From positions 124,001-188,000 of the forward strand of contig NZ_RCWB01000003.1 in NCBI RefSeq assembly GCF_018448885.1: a DNA stretch of 64,000 nt, read 5' to 3'. The notes under the pieces are model-generated. The model was given only the letters and a program-made list of their open reading frames with translations, did no database searches and was not told where the DNA came from. The translations under genes and the position numbers were made by a program. Source of the DNA: Photorhabdus caribbeanensis. GTDB lineage: Bacteria; Pseudomonadota; Gammaproteobacteria; Enterobacterales; Enterobacteriaceae. Below, piece by piece: positions 46,347 through 56,267 of this stretch (its first letter is position 1; every line of letters begins with the position of its first letter).

Positions 46347-47303
46347 TTAACGTGTCCTCACTAAAAGCCAGAAGAAATAAGGAGCGCCAATGATGGCGGT
46401 CAGTACGCCAGCAGGCAATTCCATTGGTGGGGCTATGGTCCTTGCCAGCAAATCGGCTAGTAGTAAAACCAGAGCACCCATAAGCATGGATGTTGGTATA
46501 AGCCAGCGATGCCGTCCTCCCACAAGTCTGCGAACGAGATGGGGGACCACGAGGCTGATAAAACCAATTGGCCCGCAAACGGCAACGCCTGTTGAGGCGA
46601 GCGCTACTGCCAGCATTAATCCCCAGGATTGTACCTGTAGGAGCGAGACGCCCAGTGTGCTGGCGCTGTCATCACCAAGTGCCAGCAAATCTAAATCGCG
46701 ACAAAAACGCAGGCTGAGCGGTATCAGTATCATCAATACCGGCAAGGCTATAGCCACAAACTGCCAGTCGCGTCCCCAAAGACTGCCGGTCAGCCACAAA
46801 AGCGCGTTATTGATATCTTGTGGGCGTGAGAGCATTAGGTAGTCGGTGATGCTTGTCCAGGTAGCTGAAAGTGCGACGCCAACCAGTGCAAGGCGCAGTG
46901 GCGAAGAGGGGCCTGCAATCGCTCGCAGTAGGATTAGCGCGGCCATTCCACCGCAAAAAGCGAGTAGCGGAAGCCACTGCACCGGCAGAGAAGGGAAAAG
47001 GATCAGTGCACTTACCGACGCCAGGCTTGCTGCATGGTTTACCCCAAGTACATCGGGGGAGGCCAGTGGATTACGAACAATGCCCTGAACCAGAACGCCG
47101 GAAAGCGCCAGTGCAGCGCCTATAGTGATGGCGAGTAAAATACGCGGCAAGCGGTACTGTGTTAGCACAAAGTGGTGTTTGTCACTGGGTTGCCAGCCGC
47201 TTATTAATGCGCTCCAGGGAAGTGGTTGTGCGCCCATGTGTAGTGCTAGCACCAGCGTAACTGCCAGCAATACTACTAAAAGTAAGATAACCTGACGATT
47301 CAT
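46347..47303 (-). CDS. fecD: Ferric dicitrate ABC transporter permease FecD
   Basis: Starting at the ATG at 47303 (MNRQVILLLVV) the product has 318 residues and about ten transmembrane helices of the FecCD/BtuC family, with YRLPRILLAITIGAALALSG, GVNHAASLASV, SRPQDINNALLWLTGSLWGRDW and the final PPMELPAGVLTAIIGAPYF, all close to E. coli FecD. Its start overlaps the fecC stop (ATGA). A longer frame upstream overlaps fecC out of frame and is not used. Confidence 0.95.
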   Translation of the reverse strand: MNRQVILLLVVLLAVTLVLALHMGAQPLPWSALISGWQPSDKHHFVLTQYRLPRILLAITIGAALALSGVLVQGIVRNPLASPDVLGVNHAASLASVSALILFPSLPVQWLPLLAFCGGMAALILLRAIAGPSSPLRLALVGVALSATWTSITDYLMLSRPQDINNALLWLTGSLWGRDWQFVAIALPVLMILIPLSLRFCRDLDLLALGDDSASTLGVSLLQVQSWGLMLAVALASTGVAVCGPIGFISLVVPHLVRRLVGGRHRWLIPTSMLMGALVLLLADLLARTIAPPMELPAGVLTAIIGAPYFFWLLVRTR

Positions 47304-48292
47304 GTTCGCCTCCTTGCCAGCCAGACAAAGCAGGGTGCGCCAATGAGCGCCAGCACCGCGCCTGCCGGGAGTTCTCCGGGCCAGGCCAGCGCACGGGCCA
47401 GTAAATCGGCAAGTAGCATGAACACCGCTCCCAACAGCATGCACATTGGCAGTGTGCGGCGTAGATCATAGCCAACCCAGAAACGCGCCAGATGCGGCAT
47501 TAGCAGGCCAATAAACACGATTGGCCCCGCCACACTGACGCAGGCCCCTACTAGAATTAGTACCGCTAAACTGACGAAGATACGCAGTCGCGTCAGGTTC
47601 ACACCAAGTGTATGGGCACTGATATCGCCAGCGTTGAGCAGATTAAGTGATTTCGCCAATAACAAAACCGCAGGTACAGTGACCACCATGAAAGGGAATA
47701 GTTGCCAGAATTCAGGCCAGCGGACATGGGAGACTCCCCCCGCCAGCCAGTAAAAAATGCTGTAAGCATGATCTTCGGCAAGCAGTAGCGTAATACGTGT
47801 TAGTGCCATACATAAGGCAGATAAGGCAATGCCCGCCAGAATTAGCCGGTTGCGATCGTATTTTTGCTGCCAGCCACCACTTGCGGCCATCACCATCATC
47901 CAGCTAATTCCACCGCCACAAGCCGCCACCAAAGAAATGGAATATCCGGCCAGTGGTGCCGGACTGAAAGCGCTCACCAGCGCCATAGCCAGTGCAGCGC
48001 CACTGTTAATACCCAGTAAGGAGGGGGAGGCCAGCGGATTATGAGTGAGCGTCTGGAGGAGTGCGCCGGACAATGCCAGAGCTGCGCCGAGCAGAATAGC
48101 AACCAGACTGCGTGGTAGCCGCAGATTGATAACCAGCGCTTCAGGTAGCGTCGGTGTATGGCCTGGCACCAGTGCCTTGAGCGCACTGATGGCGGGAATC
48201 GCAGAATAGCAAAACAGGCTTAGCCAGAACGCACTAAACAGTGCAACCAGCGGCAATCCCCAAAGCCAGACTGGATGATGGCAGCGTCTCAT
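47300..48292 (-). CDS. fecC: Ferric dicitrate ABC transporter permease FecC
   Basis: The 330-residue permease forms the channel with FecD. It matches E. coli FecC (LWGLPLVALFSAFWLSLFCYSAIP, LPGHTPTLPEAL-type segment, GINSGAALAMAL, ITLLLAEDHAYSIFYWLAGGVSH). It overlaps fecB and fecD by ATGA junctions, indicating coupled translation through the operon. Confidence 0.96.
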   Translation of the reverse strand: MRRCHHPVWLWGLPLVALFSAFWLSLFCYSAIPAISALKALVPGHTPTLPEALVINLRLPRSLVAILLGAALALSGALLQTLTHNPLASPSLLGINSGAALAMALVSAFSPAPLAGYSISLVAACGGGISWMMVMAASGGWQQKYDRNRLILAGIALSALCMALTRITLLLAEDHAYSIFYWLAGGVSHVRWPEFWQLFPFMVVTVPAVLLLAKSLNLLNAGDISAHTLGVNLTRLRIFVSLAVLILVGACVSVAGPIVFIGLLMPHLARFWVGYDLRRTLPMCMLLGAVFMLLADLLARALAWPGELPAGAVLALIGAPCFVWLARRRT

Positions 48293-49197
48293 GGTGTTTC
48301 ATTAACCGGTTGATGGTGGAAGATATTTACCGCATCGCTGCCAATGCGTTCCGCGGCAAATATCCCGCGCATACGAGCCCAGGTGTTGCTGTCTACTGCC
48401 GCTATCTGACGTTTTTGCTGTGCTGTCATCATCTGCCATAGCGCATCTTGTTGCCAGCGCTTGACGATGCTTTCTTGGCGATAGTGGGCCACGATAAGCC
48501 AGTCAGGATTGAGAGCCAGTAACTGTTCCAGGCTGAGAGAAGCCATTGCCGCATGATTAACTGGCGTGGGAACCTTTAGCCCTAATGCCGCTAAGACGCT
48601 GCCGGTATAGGTGTCGCTGGAGTGCAGGTTAAATTGCTGTTCGCGCGAGGTGCCAAAAACCACACTGACGCCTTGTGGTAACTGGCTGGCATAGCTTTTC
48701 ATGCGTTCACGGTGCTCTGCCAGCCGTTTCTGCATCTCATTATCTTTCCCCATGATTTTGCCGATGATCGCGGCAGATTGCAGGTTTTCTTTGTAAGTTT
48801 CGTTGCGGGACTTTAACAGCAGGACGGGAGCGATACCCTTTAGCGCCCGATAAATCCCTGTGTGGCGTTGGCTATCTGCAATGATGAGATCCGGCTTCAA
48901 CGCGCTGATAGCTTCAAGGCTTGGCTGAGCGCGAGTGCCCGTTGATTGCCAGGGCTTAATACGCTGGCGAACATCCGAGAGGATACGTTGTGGATCGTTA
49001 TCATCGGCAATACCCACTGGGCTGATATTGATGGCGGCCAACGCATCAGCAAACGACAATTCCAGCACGACTACGCGCTGAGGAACGGTATCGAGGGTAA
49101 AACTGCCCTGTTCATCCTGCACCGTAACCGCAATGGCGTGGGGCAGGCTGGTGAAGAAGAGCAAAACGATAAACATAATGTGAATCGGTGCAAGCAT
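48289..49197 (-). CDS. fecB: Ferric dicitrate periplasmic binding protein FecB
   Basis: FecB carries iron-citrate from FecA to FecCD. The 302-residue product has a signal peptide (HIMFIVLLFFTSLPHAIA) and class III binding-protein segments close to E. coli FecB: VVLELSFADALAA, IADDNDPQRIL, GTRAQPSLEAI, LLLKSRNETY, FGTSREQQFNLH and SNTWARMRGIFAAERI. It is separated from fecA by a stem-loop at 49221-49238 and overlaps fecC by ATGA. Confidence 0.96.
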   Translation of the reverse strand: MLAPIHIMFIVLLFFTSLPHAIAVTVQDEQGSFTLDTVPQRVVVLELSFADALAAINISPVGIADDNDPQRILSDVRQRIKPWQSTGTRAQPSLEAISALKPDLIIADSQRHTGIYRALKGIAPVLLLKSRNETYKENLQSAAIIGKIMGKDNEMQKRLAEHRERMKSYASQLPQGVSVVFGTSREQQFNLHSSDTYTGSVLAALGLKVPTPVNHAAMASLSLEQLLALNPDWLIVAHYRQESIVKRWQQDALWQMMTAQQKRQIAAVDSNTWARMRGIFAAERIGSDAVNIFHHQPVNETP

Positions 49198-49220
49198 GAT
49201 TTAGCTCCAGAAATAGCAAA

Positions 49221-49238
49221 GCCGGGCGATAGCCCGGC
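49221..49238 (-). terminator. fecA-fecB intergenic stem-loop
   Basis: GCCGGGC and GCCCGGC with a four-base loop form a compact GC stem without U-tract. In the fec operon such a loop is expected to lower expression of fecBCDE relative to fecA and stabilise the fecA mRNA. Confidence 0.65.
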
Positions 49239-49256
49239 GAACGGATTAATGTAACG

Positions 49257-51617
49257 TTAGAATTTTACAGAACCCTGCATATAGAACGTACGTGGCTGCC
49301 CGGCGTAGATGCCTTTGTTATTATCATCATAGGAACGGGTGTAATACTCGTGGTCAAAGATGTTTTTCACCCCAAAGGCCAGACTCAGATTAGCCATTTG
49401 TGGACCGAAGTCATACGCCACGCGCGTATCCCACAGCATAAAGCCCGGAATGCGACCAGTGCTGCCATTGGCGCTTTCCTGCACGGTATTAGCGTTATCA
49501 GCAAATTGGCTGGATTGGGATGTATTGTTGAGGTTGAAGGTCCAGTTACCCGGTTTGTAATCTATGCCAAATGCACCTTTATGTTTCGGTGAGAACGGCA
49601 CTTGATTCCCGTAGGTGTCACCTTCTTCACGAATTTCCGCGTTGACATACGTGTAGCTGGCGTAAACCGAAACGTTATTCAGTTTGGGAGTAAGTTCGGA
49701 AAGATCATAACGTGCCTGAGTTTCCAGCCCTGTGTGTCGGGTTTTTCCACGTGCCGTAACGGTATCGTTAGTTTGGTTGGAGTCGTACTGATTGTTGAAG
49801 TTAATCAGAAACAGCCCCATTTCCGCTGCTAATGCGCCGTCATCGTAGCGAGTTCCAACTTCCCAAGTTCGCGCCTTTTCCGGTTCTACATTACCGCTTT
49901 TCACCGCCTTGCCAATTTGGCTGTACTGTACGGTACCGAATGAACCTTCCGTATTGGCGTAAAGATTCCAGCTATCAGTAATATGATAAAGAACATTAAG
50001 TGCTGGCAACGGCGCATCGTAACTTACTTCTTGGCGGGTGCCTTTCACATTGTTGTTTTGGAAGGATTTGATATGTTCGAATCGTATTCCAGGCGTGATG
50101 GTCCAGTTGCCGATATCAATGCGGTCATCAATATACCAAGCGTGTGCTTGGGTGCCGGAGCGGGTATTACGGTCATAAGGACTCGACGTGCTAGGTAATT
50201 CGCCGCTGCTGGTGGCGGTGTAGTAACGCATTTCGTGACTGGATTCATTCACATAACGGTAGCCAATCCCTACTTCGTGGGCCGAAGGACCTAAATTGAA
50301 GAGCTGGCTATAGCGCGGTTCGATGCTGCGCACCCAGTATTCGCGCGGGGAAAGGGTAATGCGCTTGCCCTGCTCAAGATAACCGCTGCGCAAGGTATGA
50401 GTATATAAGCCCTGAATATTGAATTTATGCTGTTGGTCAGGTTGATACTGATAGCTGAGGCTTGCGAGCTGACGGCGGCCCCAGAAGCGGTCATATGGGC
50501 GAGTGGATTGCCAACGATTGGCGTCGTAATCGGCGCGTGAAAGGCCGCCGGGCATATCCGCACGGCCATCGTAATATTGCAGTAGACTGTTGAAGGTGTG
50601 CACTTCATTGGGTGCATAGCGGCTTTTGAGCATCACATCGTCAATGTGCGTAGCGCTGTGTTCGCGCCAGTCGCTGCCGCGTGTGCCGGAGTAGAGAAGC
50701 GCCGTGCCGAAACCGTTATCTGCCGTACCGCCGATCATGAAATTATGGGTTTCTTTTGGATTATTTTGTGAGGAGGTGGGGCTAAGTTGTCCTTCCACAC
50801 TTGCGTCAATACCAAAATCCTGCGGGATAGCGCGGGTAACAAAATTCACCACGCCACCGACGCTTTGTGGCCCATAGCGCACAGCGCCGCCGCCGCGTAC
50901 CACGTCTATTGCGTCCATGTTGCCGAGAGATACTGGCGCTAATGATAGCTGCGGCTGTCCATAAGGCGCGAAGGGCACCGGAACGCCGTCCATCAGAACC
51001 GTAGAGCGGCTAGCGAGACGTGGATTCAGGCCACGAATGCCAAAGTTCATCGCTAAGTCGTGGCTGCCGGTACCGTTGTTTTCTGGTGCGTTGACGCCGG
51101 GAATGCGGTTCAGCACTTCACGCATTGTGGTTGCGCCTGTTTTAGCAAAATCTTCCCGGCGGATGACATCACGTGCGCCTGCATGTTCAAACACGTCAGC
51201 TTCACGGGCGCTACCTAGCCAGTCGCCTACTACGGTCAGCACGTCTTTCTGCGCGACAGGGGCGGGTTCGAGTGTGAACGTGTTATCACCCAGTGTTTTC
51301 ACCTGTAAATCAGTGCCGACCAGCAAGGTGTTCAGTCCATCGGTGATGGAGTAATTGCCGTGTAGACCGCTACTCTGTTTGCCGCGGGTTAAGTTGGCAT
51401 CTACTGAAAGGGTAATACCGGCGTGGGTGGAGTACTGATTAAGAACTTTATCCAGTTCGCCCGCATTAATGTCATAGTGTGCGCTGGCTGGCTCTACCGC
51501 AGCATACGTTATCCCTGAGGTTAGGCAAGCCACTGGTAACAGGCTCAAGCGAATCGCCATTACCAGCGGTGTTGCTTTGTGAAGCGCACGCAGTGGCTGT
51601 GCACGTAAAGGCATCAT
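49257..51617 (-). CDS. fecA: TonB-dependent ferric citrate receptor FecA
   Basis: FecA is the outer-membrane receptor for diferric dicitrate and signals to FecR. The 786-residue product has a signal peptide ending A-Y-A-A, the N-terminal signalling (STN) domain (about 48-122, [19 protein letters not shown]), a TonB box D-V-L-T-V, the plug ([40 protein letters not shown]) and the 22-strand barrel ending M-Q-G-S-V-K-F. It is strikingly close to E. coli FecA over its whole length as I recall it. The upstream fecA promoter region is also conserved. Confidence 0.97.
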   Translation of the reverse strand: MMPLRAQPLRALHKATPLVMAIRLSLLPVACLTSGITYAAVEPASAHYDINAGELDKVLNQYSTHAGITLSVDANLTRGKQSSGLHGNYSITDGLNTLLVGTDLQVKTLGDNTFTLEPAPVAQKDVLTVVGDWLGSAREADVFEHAGARDVIRREDFAKTGATTMREVLNRIPGVNAPENNGTGSHDLAMNFGIRGLNPRLASRSTVLMDGVPVPFAPYGQPQLSLAPVSLGNMDAIDVVRGGGAVRYGPQSVGGVVNFVTRAIPQDFGIDASVEGQLSPTSSQNNPKETHNFMIGGTADNGFGTALLYSGTRGSDWREHSATHIDDVMLKSRYAPNEVHTFNSLLQYYDGRADMPGGLSRADYDANRWQSTRPYDRFWGRRQLASLSYQYQPDQQHKFNIQGLYTHTLRSGYLEQGKRITLSPREYWVRSIEPRYSQLFNLGPSAHEVGIGYRYVNESSHEMRYYTATSSGELPSTSSPYDRNTRSGTQAHAWYIDDRIDIGNWTITPGIRFEHIKSFQNNNVKGTRQEVSYDAPLPALNVLYHITDSWNLYANTEGSFGTVQYSQIGKAVKSGNVEPEKARTWEVGTRYDDGALAAEMGLFLINFNNQYDSNQTNDTVTARGKTRHTGLETQARYDLSELTPKLNNVSVYASYTYVNAEIREEGDTYGNQVPFSPKHKGAFGIDYKPGNWTFNLNNTSQSSQFADNANTVQESANGSTGRIPGFMLWDTRVAYDFGPQMANLSLAFGVKNIFDHEYYTRSYDDNNKGIYAGQPRTFYMQGSVKF

Positions 51618-51649
51618 AACGTCTCCATAATCATTTTGTTGCTGTATTC

Positions 51650-51700
51650 ATTTATGAAGTCGAACGAGAAAACAAAAAGGACAATTGAAAATGATTATTT
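51650..51700 (-). promoter_or_regulatory. FecI-dependent fecA promoter
   Basis: On the minus strand AATTGTCCTTTTT followed by TCTCGTTCGACTTCAT closely resembles the E. coli fecA promoter around the -10 and downstream (+13) element recognised by sigma FecI. It lies about 35-85 bases before the fecA start. Confidence 0.75.
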
Positions 51701-51701
51701 T

Positions 51702-52667
51702 TTACGTTAACGATTTTTCTATGGGCAGAACATTCACCCAATAACGGGTAATGTATTGAATCTTAACGGGAAGTGTTTTCTCTATGACGGTCAATATCGT
51801 ATCGGTATTTTTTATCGGGAAAGTGCCGCTTAACCGTAGAGAGGCGACAGCAGGGTCGCAGCGTAATATACCGCTTCGATAGCGGGAAAGGGTTGCTATC
51901 ACTTCATTCAGGGGTTTATCGCTGAAACTTAGTACACCCTGCGTCCATGCGTTGTCTTCGGCGGTTGCCGCGGTTAGTTCACCGAAATCGGTGGCGCTGA
52001 ATCTTAGGCTTTCGCCCTGACGCACAATACATTTATGGTCGGCACTGGTTAGTATTACCTCTACGGCATGTTGCTGCACGCTGAGTAGTGTCGCGTTGGC
52101 TTCCTGACGAACCGTGAATTTGGTGCCTAGCGCAGTCAGTTGTGCATGGCGGGTTTGTACACGAAACGGCTTTGCTCCGGTATCATGCCCGGTAGTGATA
52201 GCAATTTCGCCGTACCGGAGATGTACCAGACGTTGTTGAGGAGTAAAATGGACATCTACGGCACTGTCGGTATTGAGTGTAAGCAGTGTGCCATCGCTCA
52301 GTTGATGATGCTGAATATCCCCTTTAGCAGTATGGTAATCGGCCCGTAGTCCTTCTCCCACTTCCGAACACCACAGTTGCCAGCCACCGCCAGCTCCTAG
52401 TAGTAACAGTATGCCTTTCATCACCCTGCGTCGTGACAGGTAAGTTTCCTGGAGTGCGTGGCTTGCCACATTACCTGGTACAACAAGCATCTGGTTGCGT
52501 AGATTTTCCACTTGCTGCCATGCCCACTGATGATCTTGATGCTGTTCGTACCAGCGCTGCCATTTTTCAGTTTGCAGTGGGCTTACCTGATCGCTACTTA
52601 GTATCGCATACCAGTGTGATGCTGATTTTAATGCCTGACGGCGAGAATGGGTTAACAAGGTATCCAT
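51702..52667 (-). CDS. fecR: Ferric citrate transmembrane signal transducer FecR
   Basis: FecR spans the inner membrane, receives the FecA signal in the periplasm and activates FecI. The 321-residue product matches E. coli FecR: cytoplasmic part with [21 protein letters not shown], one membrane helix near residues 84-100 ([16 protein letters not shown]), and the periplasmic FecR domain ([31 protein letters not shown]). A slightly longer C-terminus (VLPIEKSLT) than in E. coli. It starts three bases past the fecI stop. Confidence 0.95.
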   Translation of the reverse strand: MDTLLTHSRRQALKSASHWYAILSSDQVSPLQTEKWQRWYEQHQDHQWAWQQVENLRNQMLVVPGNVASHALQETYLSRRRVMKGILLLLGAGGGWQLWCSEVGEGLRADYHTAKGDIQHHQLSDGTLLTLNTDSAVDVHFTPQQRLVHLRYGEIAITTGHDTGAKPFRVQTRHAQLTALGTKFTVRQEANATLLSVQQHAVEVILTSADHKCIVRQGESLRFSATDFGELTAATAEDNAWTQGVLSFSDKPLNEVIATLSRYRSGILRCDPAVASLRLSGTFPIKNTDTILTVIEKTLPVKIQYITRYWVNVLPIEKSLT

Positions 52668-52669
52668 AA

Positions 52670-53191
52670 TCAGAGTCCATGCTCCAGACGAAACAGCAGG
52701 CAGTGCTCGGTGGCTTTGGCTATATATTTTTTCACGGAACTGACGGAGACATTGAGGCGTGAAGCAATGTCGCTGTAGGTCAAATTTTCAAGCTGAGACA
52801 ATAAAAACGCTTGGCGCGTTTTGTTGCTTAGACCATCGATCATCTGGTCGATTTGCTGGAGTGTCTCAAGTTGACACTGACGGATTTCCGGCGAGGGCAT
52901 AAACGCCTCGGGCCGTTGCGCCAGTAGTTCCAGATAGGCTTTTTCTAGCGCGTTGCGGCGAAACAGATCGATCATTACTCTTTTGGCGATCGTACAAAGG
53001 AAGGATTTTTGGTCGCGAATGGCTTGTAGTGAGTCGCCGGTCATCACACGCAGGAAGGTATCCTGCGCTACGTCATCGGCGTCGAAGGGCGATTGCAGTT
53101 TGCGCGTGAGCCAGTTTTTCAGCCAGCCATGATGCGCGCCGTAAAGCGATTCAAACGTTAGCTCAGCGGAAACAACAATGCGGTCAGACAT
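52670..53191 (-). CDS. fecI: ECF sigma factor FecI
   Basis: FecI directs transcription of fecABCDE when FecA and FecR sense ferric citrate. The start MSDRIVV at 53191 gives 173 residues, the length of E. coli FecI; an upstream ATG at 53206 would add five residues. Region 2 ([31 protein letters not shown]) and region 4 ([30 protein letters not shown]) are intact. fecR follows directly. A Fur-like box lies upstream. Confidence 0.95.
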   Translation of the reverse strand: MSDRIVVSAELTFESLYGAHHGWLKNWLTRKLQSPFDADDVAQDTFLRVMTGDSLQAIRDQKSFLCTIAKRVMIDLFRRNALEKAYLELLAQRPEAFMPSPEIRQCQLETLQQIDQMIDGLSNKTRQAFLLSQLENLTYSDIASRLNVSVSSVKKYIAKATEHCLLFRLEHGL

Positions 53192-53235
53192 ACCCTGTAA
53201 CATCAAAAGTCAATAATCACGGTATCATCTTAATG

Positions 53236-53254
53236 TGAGAATAGTTATCGTTAC
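53236..53254 (-). promoter_or_regulatory. Fur-like box upstream of fecI
   Basis: On the minus strand GTAACGATAACTATTCTCA, about 45 bases before fecI, has the alternating GATAA/ATTCTC character of Fur boxes but several mismatches. Iron repression of fecIR by Fur is known in E. coli and would fit. Confidence 0.4.
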
Positions 53255-53887
53255 AATCATTACGAAGGTTTTTTATTTCATATTGATGTAACTTAAGTCT
53301 CCATAGTCTGGAGACCTATCTCTGTTTCGTTAAAATGTTGGAGAAAGCGGTTAATGAAGATTGAGCTACGGTTGGAAAAAAACTGAAGCCAGTCATAAAA
53401 GAGCGGTAAAGAAAGGTGAAAGTCGATATGACCGACCAGAAAGTGGATTTATACACCGAGCCAATTAACCTAAAGAGCGCTTTTTACTTACTCCATAAGA
53501 TCCCGATTTGTTCAGGTTAGACCGTATGGTTTATCGTTTTTCGTGCTATCTGAAAGCAAAGGGTTACAGAAACTTTCACTCATTCGAGTAAAAGTAAATA
53601 TGCCTTATCCTGAACGTGATAAAACAGGTACTTAAGAAAAGCCGTTTTTGTCTATCAGTGTGGTTTTAGAATCAGGGAAAAGAGGCAAGTGTACTATGAG
53701 TAAATAGGTAAAAACTTAAATCATCAAAGGTAAAAAGAAGTGATTAAGGATTTTTAAAGGCGGGTAAAAAATCTGATGTTATATTGACATTAAAAGAGGA
53801 AACATCGGAGAAAACAGGTTTTAAATTGATTAACCAAAGTGTAAAATAACAGTGTTAACCCAATAATACGATGTTATATCAAAACAT
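53255..53887. other. Gene-poor stretch downstream (left part of decayed region)
   Basis: No intact gene. Short broken frames occur, for example one at about 53430 reading MTDQKVDLYTEPINLKSAFYL before a stop. Together with the following repeats it looks like heavily decayed former coding DNA. Confidence 0.35.
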
Positions 53888-54026
53888 TTAACGGGATTAA
53901 CGGGATTAACGGGATTAACGGGATTAACGGGATTAACGGGATTAACGGGATTAACGGGATTAACGGGATTAACGGGATTAACGGGATTAACGGGATTAAC
54001 GGGATTAACGGGATTAACGGGATTAA
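53888..54026 (+). repeat. 9-bp tandem repeat, 15 copies of TTAACGGGA
   Basis: Fifteen perfect 9-base units plus a partial one. Read on the plus strand in the frame open from 53867 they encode (Leu-Thr-Gly)n, continuing past the repeat into a protein-like segment. On the minus strand they encode (Asn-Pro-Val)n. Perfect identity indicates recent slippage amplification. Confidence 0.97.
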
Positions 54027-54240
54027 AATTTATTAAAGAAATGGGCGTTGATTTTAATACCATTAATATACCTTTTACCCTTTCTGGTTTTAAGCCGCGT
54101 TAGGGGATGAAAAAAAACTATTATATTTGCATAAACTATCTAATGAAAACCATTTGTTAAATGAATTTTTATTTAAAAATATGAAAAACCTCGGAATGGG
54201 AATTGTTTTACAGATTTATTATCTTCATTAACGTGGTTTA
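54027..54240 (+). pseudogene. Decayed coding fragments continuing the repeat frame
   Basis: In the LTG frame the sequence goes on [24 protein letters not shown] before a TAG at 54100. After a frameshift another protein-like stretch follows (KKLLYLHKLSNENHLLNEF, KNMKNLGMGIVL) to a TAA at 54238. These look like pieces of one former gene. I do not recognise the family. Confidence 0.4.
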
Positions 54241-55496
54241 CTATATTTTTTTACCTGCGTATTCTTTTTTTGTGTGTGTGATTATACGCTTATTTTTAAC
54301 AGTGATTAATCAGCTAAGAGTAAAAAAACAGGTGCTCCATTAATGCGAGGTTTTTAAAAGGTGAAGGGTGACTAAAAACGGCCTATTTACTACCATGTTT
54401 AATGTATTTATCAGTAATGGTGTTATTCGATTTTTTTTATATTTAACTATAACCAGCAATGGCTATTTAAAAATATAAATTCAGGGGTGGTGTTTTTTAT
54501 GTAATTGATTTAAATAAATTAGCTTTTAATGAGAATAGTTAATTGAATCTAAATTTATTAACAGATAATTTAAAATAAACCAGCGCGTAAAATAATATTA
54601 TTGAAACAGAAGGATATGAAAGTATTTTACTACCGTTATTTTATGAAAAAAAACCGTAAAAAATAATGAAATAAAAAAGGATAAAATGGTTGATTTGGTA
54701 GGATTTAATCTCTTAAAGATAGGTTGTTATCCGAAAAAACATAAGGGTAGTGACCTATAAAAACTGATTAAAGTTCCTGATAAGATAGTGTCAGTAAATA
54801 TAAAAAGTAGGCGTCAAAAGTAATAAAAAACTGTTAAATCTTTATACTGATTAAATAACTTTCCAAAATAGTGCTACACCTTACACACGTTACGTAACAT
54901 AACATATAACTCTATATAAATAAAATCCCAAAATAGTGCTACATTTTATACCACTCATAATTCTATGAATAACAATGAGTTGAAGAGGGCTATGTGTATC
55001 ATAATTACGAAATGTTATTTATAACAATTGGTTGAATAAAACCACGTATAGCGTAATTATGAAACCTTATTTAAAATCAGTGGTTGAAAAAATTACTTTT
55101 AACAATAGTTTAAAACCTACCCATCATAAAGCTGTCAATGAAAACTGAGAAATAAAAATGGGTTTAATTAATGCTTATATTTACAGGAAAAAAGATAAAT
55201 AAGAATATGAATCTGCTAATTCGATAATCTATTTTTCAAAATGAGTCGCTTTAATAGTGTTTTCAATCGGAGAATAAACCATGTCATAAACCAGTTAAAT
55301 AATTGATGATAAAAATCGGCATAACAAAATCCCTAGATAAATGATTTAACCGAATGCAAATTGGGTTACTTGCAGCGTTATTATATTGCATTTGTTGTAC
55401 AATTCTGTGATGCCTTAAATACGTCAGTTTAAATTACAGTCTCAAAAAAGAGGTCAGATATTTTTAGATAGTATAGAGGGGAGGTAAATTTAGTTT
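54241..55496. other. AT-rich decayed region with degenerate direct repeats
   Basis: No intact gene. A short fragment near 54600 (ETEGYESILLPLFYEKKP) looks like relic coding sequence. CCAAAATAGTGCTACA occurs at 54863-54878 and 54928-54943, 65 bases apart. A degenerate 52-base unit (AACAATGAGTTGAA..., AACAATTGGTTGAA..., AATCAGTGGTTGAA...) repeats at 54971, 55023 and 55075. Confidence 0.45.
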
Positions 55497-55544
55497 GTGA
55501 AATATGCTATAATTCTATTTGTTTTTGTTAAGGAGGAAAATGGA

Positions 55545-56021
55545 ATGAAAGCGATATCAAAAATTAAACGCTCGCATATCATGAGATCTATACACTCAAA
55601 AAGCACAAAGCCAGAAATCATTGTCGAAAAAATCCTAAATAATCTTGAGATTAATCACATATCCCAATGTGAAAAAATATATGGCAAACCAGATTTTGTG
55701 TGTGTCGAGCATAAAGCAGCCATACTTGTTAATGGCTGTTTTTGGCACAGTCATTCGTGCCACATGTTTAGACCGCCAAAATCTACAAGTGAATATTGGA
55801 CCAAAAAGCTCAAAAATAATATAGAAAGAGATATGCGTGTTATATCTAATTTGAGCAATCTTGGTTATAGGGTTCTGGTTGTATGGGAGTGTGCATTGTT
55901 AGGGAAGAAAAAACTGGATAGCATTATTTTGCAGGATTGTATTGAAGAGTGGATTTTTACAGGTATTAGAAATTGCGAGATAGACTATCAAGGGATTAAA
56001 CTTATGCAGTCGTTGTGCTAG
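55545..56021 (+). CDS. vsr: Very-short-patch mismatch repair endonuclease Vsr
   Basis: Vsr nicks at T:G mismatches that arise from deamination of 5-methylcytosine at the partner methylase site. The ATG at 55545, eight bases after AAGGAGG, gives 158 residues. Landmarks are the start I-K-R-S-H-I-M-R-S-I-H-S-K-S-T-K-P-E, G-K-P-D-F-V (catalytic Asp), N-G-C-F-W-H-S-H-S-C (zinc/His region), Y-W-x-K-K, and R-V-L-V-V-W-E-C. It precedes a C5 methyltransferase gene, as vsr commonly does. Confidence 0.93.
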   Translation: MKAISKIKRSHIMRSIHSKSTKPEIIVEKILNNLEINHISQCEKIYGKPDFVCVEHKAAILVNGCFWHSHSCHMFRPPKSTSEYWTKKLKNNIERDMRVISNLSNLGYRVLVVWECALLGKKKLDSIILQDCIEEWIFTGIRNCEIDYQGIKLMQSLC

Positions 56022-56267
56022 TAAGCTTAAACAGTGAAGATCGAGAAATCATCCCTCTCTCCTTTCTTTGACTCATTAAGCTCTCACTCCATCCTTCATT
56101 ATGGCGTTTTTTATACGGTTTTGCGCACATTTTAAAAAATAAAAAATCAATAAAAACAACAAGATAAAAATAATTAAATTATTTGCAACTTATGTTGTGC
56201 ACACATCAGGTTTTGTTTATTATGTATAAAAGATCAGGTTAAGGCCGATGAGAACGAGAGTGAAGAA

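Noticed and set aside
46288..46578. Several frames inside fecCDE on both strands
   Set aside because: GC-rich shadows of the fec genes, which have clear family matches in their own frames.
53830..54063. Minus-strand frame encoding a long (NPV) run
   Set aside because: Product of the 9-bp tandem repeat, with no credible start context or flanking domain; the plus-strand LTG frame continues better into protein-like sequence.
53888..55120. CRISPR-like array
   Set aside because: The 9-bp and 52-bp units are contiguous or degenerate, without unique spacers of uniform length, and there are no cas genes.
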